Assembly (NCBI GenBank): GCA_009920875.1
Contig: RFZE01000058.1
Location: 1 to 8,886, forward strand
Reading direction: 5' to 3'
DNA: 8,886 nt
DNA from: Alphaproteobacteria bacterium
GTDB lineage: Bacteria > Pseudomonadota > Alphaproteobacteria > RS24
The notes beneath the pieces are model-generated. The model had not been told where the DNA came from, ran no database searches, and was given only the letters and a program-made list of their open reading frames with translations. Made by a program: the position numbers and the translations under genes. Below, piece after piece: positions 6,708 to 8,886 of the stretch (its first letter is position 1; each line of letters begins with the position of its first letter).

Positions 6708-7890
6708 TACTTATCGGCCTCCCAATGGCCTTTGTTTTCAATGTTTCGGTTCGGACAGCCGAACCGTTTTTCGTATCGATAAAATTCAAATTTATAATTA
6801 TCTCGGCCTCATCAATACCAAATTTTTGGCTCGTGTCGGAAGTAATAGTTACAAAAAGTGCTTGTTGCAATTTGTAGTCATTCGCCTTGATGACAAGCTT
6901 TTCTTGCGTATCGCTGTGGGTGGGCGCCCAATATTTATCGTTTACGCCATTAATCAAATTCAAAAGTGTTGCATTTGTCTCTTGAGCGACCGATGACCAC
7001 GAAATTGCGATTATCGGTTTTGCGTATATTTTATCGATTTCAGCCAGAATTTCCCGCGCTTCATTGCCGGCGGCTTTAATGTCGGGCGATGATGCGTCGA
7101 ACTCGGAAAGCTCATCAGCAAGAGTGACGATTGACGCTGCATCTTTTCTGATGGCTGCGACAGTTTTGTCAGCGCTGCGGATTTCTTTCAACCGCAATGT
7201 CACTTCCAGCTTTTTACTGTCTTTCTGCGTGCGCTCAATTTGCGACTGCATGCTGGCCAGTTGACCGCTTGTATCCGACGTTTGCCCGGTTTTGCGAAGG
7301 TTTGCCAGCAAGTCGGGCAGGCGCAAAACGTCGCTCAAAGAGGCTTGGCCATCTGCCAGCTTCACCTGATAATCGCGAAAATCGGAAAGCGCAATAATGT
7401 AGGGCAGGTCAGATTTTGTAATGCTGACGCGCGCATAGGCAATACATTTTGCTTCATCGATGAATAATTGCGAGCCGCTGAGCATGCCGATTGAGATGCT
7501 GCTCTCGGTTTTTCCGGCGATGAGCATTTTCTCCGATGCTTCGCCATTCGCAAAGGCCTGTTCCGAGATGATGGAACTGGAGACATCTGAACGAATATTC
7601 AACGATAAATCCGACAGCGCCATTGTTTTTAGGGCTTGGTCTATATCGCTTAGCGATTGTTCTTTGCTTGGGCGGGTTTGAGCGTAGCCGAATAATTGAC
7701 CTGCATCATTATTCAGGCCGAAAGAACTCATCCATTCGGGCGGCGCTTGCGCATTGGATTTCGAACAGCGATAGGCCTCAGCCTGAGTGACGCTGAGCCA
7801 ACTCAAACACAATGCATATGCGAAGCTGATAAAACGTCTTTCGAACTCAGGGGACGCAAACAAATTACAGGCGACTTCGGACCGCGTCAT
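6658..7890 (-). CDS. Exported LPP20-like protein with helical middle and extra C-terminal domain
   Basis: 410 residues. A hydrophobic segment (about 20-34) followed by TQAEA gives a signal peptide cut near residue 39, after an unusually long polar start. Residues 50-165 resemble the LPP20 fold: PPEWM, then LFGYAQT, a long helix with repeated Ala/Ser/Leu (SDIDQALKTMALSDLS), a Ser-rich SSSI segment, and a final CIAYARVSI strand. Residues about 205-290 are charged and helical, probably coiled coil. The C-terminal 120 residues (IIAISWSS, ALFVTITS, AEIIINLNFID) look like a separate alpha/beta domain. FlgT and related flagellar outer-membrane proteins have a comparable multi-domain plan, but no specific match can be claimed. 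The gene starts inside the end of the upstream lipoprotein gene (26-base overlap) without a clear ribosome-binding site, implying coupled translation. Confidence 0.8.
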   Translation of the reverse strand: MTRSEVACNLFASPEFERRFISFAYALCLSWLSVTQAEAYRCSKSNAQAPPEWMSSFGLNNDAGQLFGYAQTRPSKEQSLSDIDQALKTMALSDLSLNIRSDVSSSIISEQAFANGEASEKMLIAGKTESSISIGMLSGSQLFIDEAKCIAYARVSITKSDLPYIIALSDFRDYQVKLADGQASLSDVLRLPDLLANLRKTGQTSDTSGQLASMQSQIERTQKDSKKLEVTLRLKEIRSADKTVAAIRKDAASIVTLADELSEFDASSPDIKAAGNEAREILAEIDKIYAKPIIAISWSSVAQETNATLLNLINGVNDKYWAPTHSDTQEKLVIKANDYKLQQALFVTITSDTSQKFGIDEAEIIINLNFIDTKNGSAVRTETLKTKAIGRPISNEIIADKIRKTLEGVL

Positions 7891-8437
7891 TCATGTCATT
7901 TAGCAGGTTTTTATTGGTGTCCATGATTTCTTTATCAAGAGACTGGATTTGCTGCACGGCTGACCGCGCGGCATCATCTTTTGATAATTGCACCATAACA
8001 TAACTTTGAATGCCGGCCTCGGTTACCACGGATTTCCGATTGGTAACACGTACGCCTCTTAGTGGAGCGGTGGCAATGACTTTTGCGGCATTTTGGAATA
8101 CGCCTTTTTCAACCGTTCCCAGACTTGATTCCTGGCCGGTGAAAGTCGAGGTCGCCATATTGTCAACGACTGATGATATTTGCTGAGCAATCTCAACCAT
8201 GGCGGCCAGCTTGGCTTGCTGCAGCGCAGCGCCCTGATTGGAAAGTGATGAGGTGCCTACGCCATAAAGAATATTATCATCTAGGGGCGGGTTCAAAAAC
8301 CATTCCGGCTGGTCTGTAAATTGCAACTCAATGCGCGCATCAGCCGCCTTCTTTTTGACCAATTGTTCTTTCTCAGCAGGGCTGGCACAGGCTGCGAGGG
8401 TTAAGATCAAACCCAGTGAATCGATTTTTCCAAACAT
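7865..8437 (-). CDS. LPP20-family outer-membrane lipoprotein
   Basis: 190 residues. The N-terminus ends in the lipobox LAAC (14-17), so Cys17 should be lipidated; the following ASP does not match a classical Asp+2 inner-membrane retention signal, which favours the outer membrane. Residues 43-155 carry the LPP20 pattern: QPEWFLNPP, LYGVGTSS, then a helix of Ala-rich heptads (AALQQAKLAAMVEIAQQISSV), and a terminal GIQSYVMVQLS strand. The C-terminal tail is helical and polar. The family includes FlgP and Helicobacter Lpp20, which form or decorate outer-membrane rings and surfaces. The second of two adjacent ATGs (8437) is chosen because AGGAG is six bases upstream of it but only three from the first (8440). 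It is the first gene of the six-gene operon. Confidence 0.85.
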   Translation of the reverse strand: MFGKIDSLGLILTLAACASPAEKEQLVKKKAADARIELQFTDQPEWFLNPPLDDNILYGVGTSSLSNQGAALQQAKLAAMVEIAQQISSVVDNMATSTFTGQESSLGTVEKGVFQNAAKVIATAPLRGVRVTNRKSVVTEAGIQSYVMVQLSKDDAARSAVQQIQSLDKEIMDTNKNLLNDMNDAVRSRL

Positions 8438-8443
8438 CATGAG

Positions 8444-8448
8444 CTCCT
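8444..8448 (-). promoter_or_regulatory. Ribosome-binding site of the LPP20 lipoprotein gene
   Basis: AGGAG read on the minus strand, followed by CTC and two consecutive ATG codons. The spacing (3 versus 6 bases) favours the second ATG. Confidence 0.7.
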
Positions 8449-8461
8449 AAATACCAAATTA

Positions 8462-8490
8462 AGAATATGGGTAATATATGGGTTTGTCAT
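8462..8490 (-). promoter_or_regulatory. Candidate promoter of the six-gene operon
   Basis: On the minus strand ATGACA (8490-8485) and TATTCT (8467-8462) are separated by 17 bases, five and four matches to the sigma-70 consensus. It lies in the 75-base gap between the tRNA and the lipoprotein gene. A competing pair, TTGCAA with CATATA at 17 bases, overlaps it a little upstream. Read-through from the tRNA promoter is also possible. Confidence 0.35.
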
Positions 8491-8500
8491 CATACTTTTG

Positions 8501-8512
8501 CAAAAAGAAAAA
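8501..8512 (-). terminator. T-rich run directly after the tRNA
   Basis: The minus strand reads TTTTTCTTTTTG immediately after the encoded CCA. There is no separate hairpin, but a T-tract right behind the folded tRNA can terminate or promote 3' processing, which would separate the tRNA transcript from the operon downstream. Confidence 0.4.
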
Positions 8513-8603
8513 TGGCGGAGAGGAAGGGATTCGAACCCTCGATACGGGATTACCGTATACTCCCTTAGCAGGGGAGCGCCTTCGACCACTCGGCCACCTC
8601 TCC
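8513..8603 (-). tRNA. tRNA-Ser(GCT)
   Basis: 91 bases including the encoded CCA. The acceptor stem pairs GGAGAGG with CCTCTCC. The anticodon arm is CTCCC-CTGCTAA-GGGAG, with anticodon GCT at 8569-8567. The long variable arm of class II tRNAs is present (ATACGG/CCGTAT hairpin), and the T arm holds GGTTCGAATCC. It reads serine codons AGC and AGU. All stems are intact, so it should be functional. Confidence 0.98.
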
Positions 8604-8610
8604 ACCGCCG

Positions 8611-8639
8611 TTGATAGACAAGGGGAGCAGGGTTTTCAA
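8611..8639 (-). promoter_or_regulatory. Promoter of the tRNA-Ser gene
   Basis: On the minus strand TTGAAA (8639-8634) and TATCAA (8616-8611) are separated by exactly 17 bases. The -10 box ends seven bases before the first tRNA base, so the transcript would start at or very near the mature 5' end. The 120 bases between the dehydrogenase stop and the tRNA contain nothing else that I can name. Confidence 0.6.
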
Positions 8640-8723
8640 GTAAATTTGCTGGACAGTTATGATTTCTTGGGCAACCACTCACAGAAGATTGCCGATGTTA
8701 TATTGTGGGCTCCAAATGAGTTC

Positions 8724-8886
8724 TTAGAATTCTTCCTTGAAGGGGCGCAGATCAAGCTCTTGCGTCCAAGCCGAGCGGTGTTGCTCGTGCATCATGAAGA
8801 ACGCATCGGCAATAGCGCCAATCTCAAGCGCACCGTCTTCGCCTTTGCTGTCGAGATATTCAGCCCATAGCGAACGAACTTTGTCG
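8724..8886 (-). CDS. Short-chain dehydrogenase/reductase, C-terminal 53 residues only
   Basis: Only the 3' end lies in the window. The readable protein runs from DKVRSLWAEYLDS to a stop at 8726-8724 and contains GAIADAFFMMHEQHRSAW followed by TQELDLRPFKEEF. The pattern H-Q-x-R-S-A-W-T-x-E-L-D-L-R-P-x-x-E is the usual C-terminus of a group of NAD(P)-dependent SDR oxidoreductases. The cofactor-binding and catalytic Tyr-Lys parts are outside the window, so the substrate and activity cannot be judged. The gene points towards the tRNA, 120 bases away. Confidence 0.82.
   Translation of the reverse strand, partial: DKVRSLWAEYLDSKGEDGALEIGAIADAFFMMHEQHRSAWTQELDLRPFKEEF

Noticed and set aside
8513..8603. 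tRNA-Ser as an integration site for a genomic island containing the operon
   Set aside because: The operon does begin next to the tRNA 3' end, but I see no integrase gene and no second copy of the tRNA 3' end in the window. The far side would need a longer sequence to test.
8437..8682. 81-codon minus-strand open frame through the tRNA
   Set aside because: It reads through a complete, well-folded tRNA and its promoter, with no ribosome-binding site.
8478..8870. 130-codon open frame on the plus strand crossing the tRNA
   Set aside because: It is the antisense of tRNA-Ser; its GGEEGIRTLDTGLPYTPLAGERL-like start is a well-known artefact of translating a tRNA-Ser gene, and its end overlaps the dehydrogenase antisense.
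1..8886. CRISPR array, insertion sequence or phage genes
   Set aside because: No regularly spaced direct repeats, transposase-like frames or terminal inverted repeats were seen on reading both strands.

Overview
The window looks like chromosome from a Gram-negative bacterium, most likely a proteobacterium. Three things suggest this: two putative outer-membrane beta-barrel proteins ending in phenylalanine, a lipoprotein with a lipobox, and a periplasmic TlpA-like thioredoxin. The moderate GC content, the penicillin-acylase-type enzyme and the short-chain dehydrogenase would fit an alphaproteobacterium, but that is only an impression. I see no insertion sequence, integrase, CRISPR array or phage gene.

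Left part (1-1982): a large 3'-truncated gene on the minus strand encodes a membrane-anchored or exported N-terminal-nucleophile acylase of the penicillin amidase / acyl-homoserine-lactone acylase family. All key catalytic positions are readable. Divergent to it is a very small plus-strand gene of 33 codons with one predicted membrane segment, followed directly by a strong intrinsic terminator.

Middle (2041-3138): two small three-helix membrane proteins are divergently transcribed from a short shared intergenic region. They appear to be distant paralogues, with the same topology and a shared GIEI motif before the last helix. I recognise neither. The plus-strand copy ends at a textbook terminator.

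Right part (3240-8437): six tightly packed minus-strand genes form what looks like a single envelope operon. In transcription order they encode an LPP20-like lipoprotein, a 410-residue exported protein with an LPP20-like N-terminal region and a helical middle, a TlpA-like thioredoxin, a putative beta-barrel, a protein with three PEGA repeats, and a second barrel paralogous to the first. The first five genes overlap or are 2-4 bases apart, so they are probably translated together. Every product carries an export signal. The operon plausibly builds or anchors a periplasm/outer-membrane assembly, with the thioredoxin acting on cysteine-bearing partners. This is inference, and I know of no described system with exactly this gene set.

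Right edge (8513-8886): a tRNA-Ser(GCT) with its own promoter, then the 3' end of a short-chain dehydrogenase/reductase gene, both on the minus strand.
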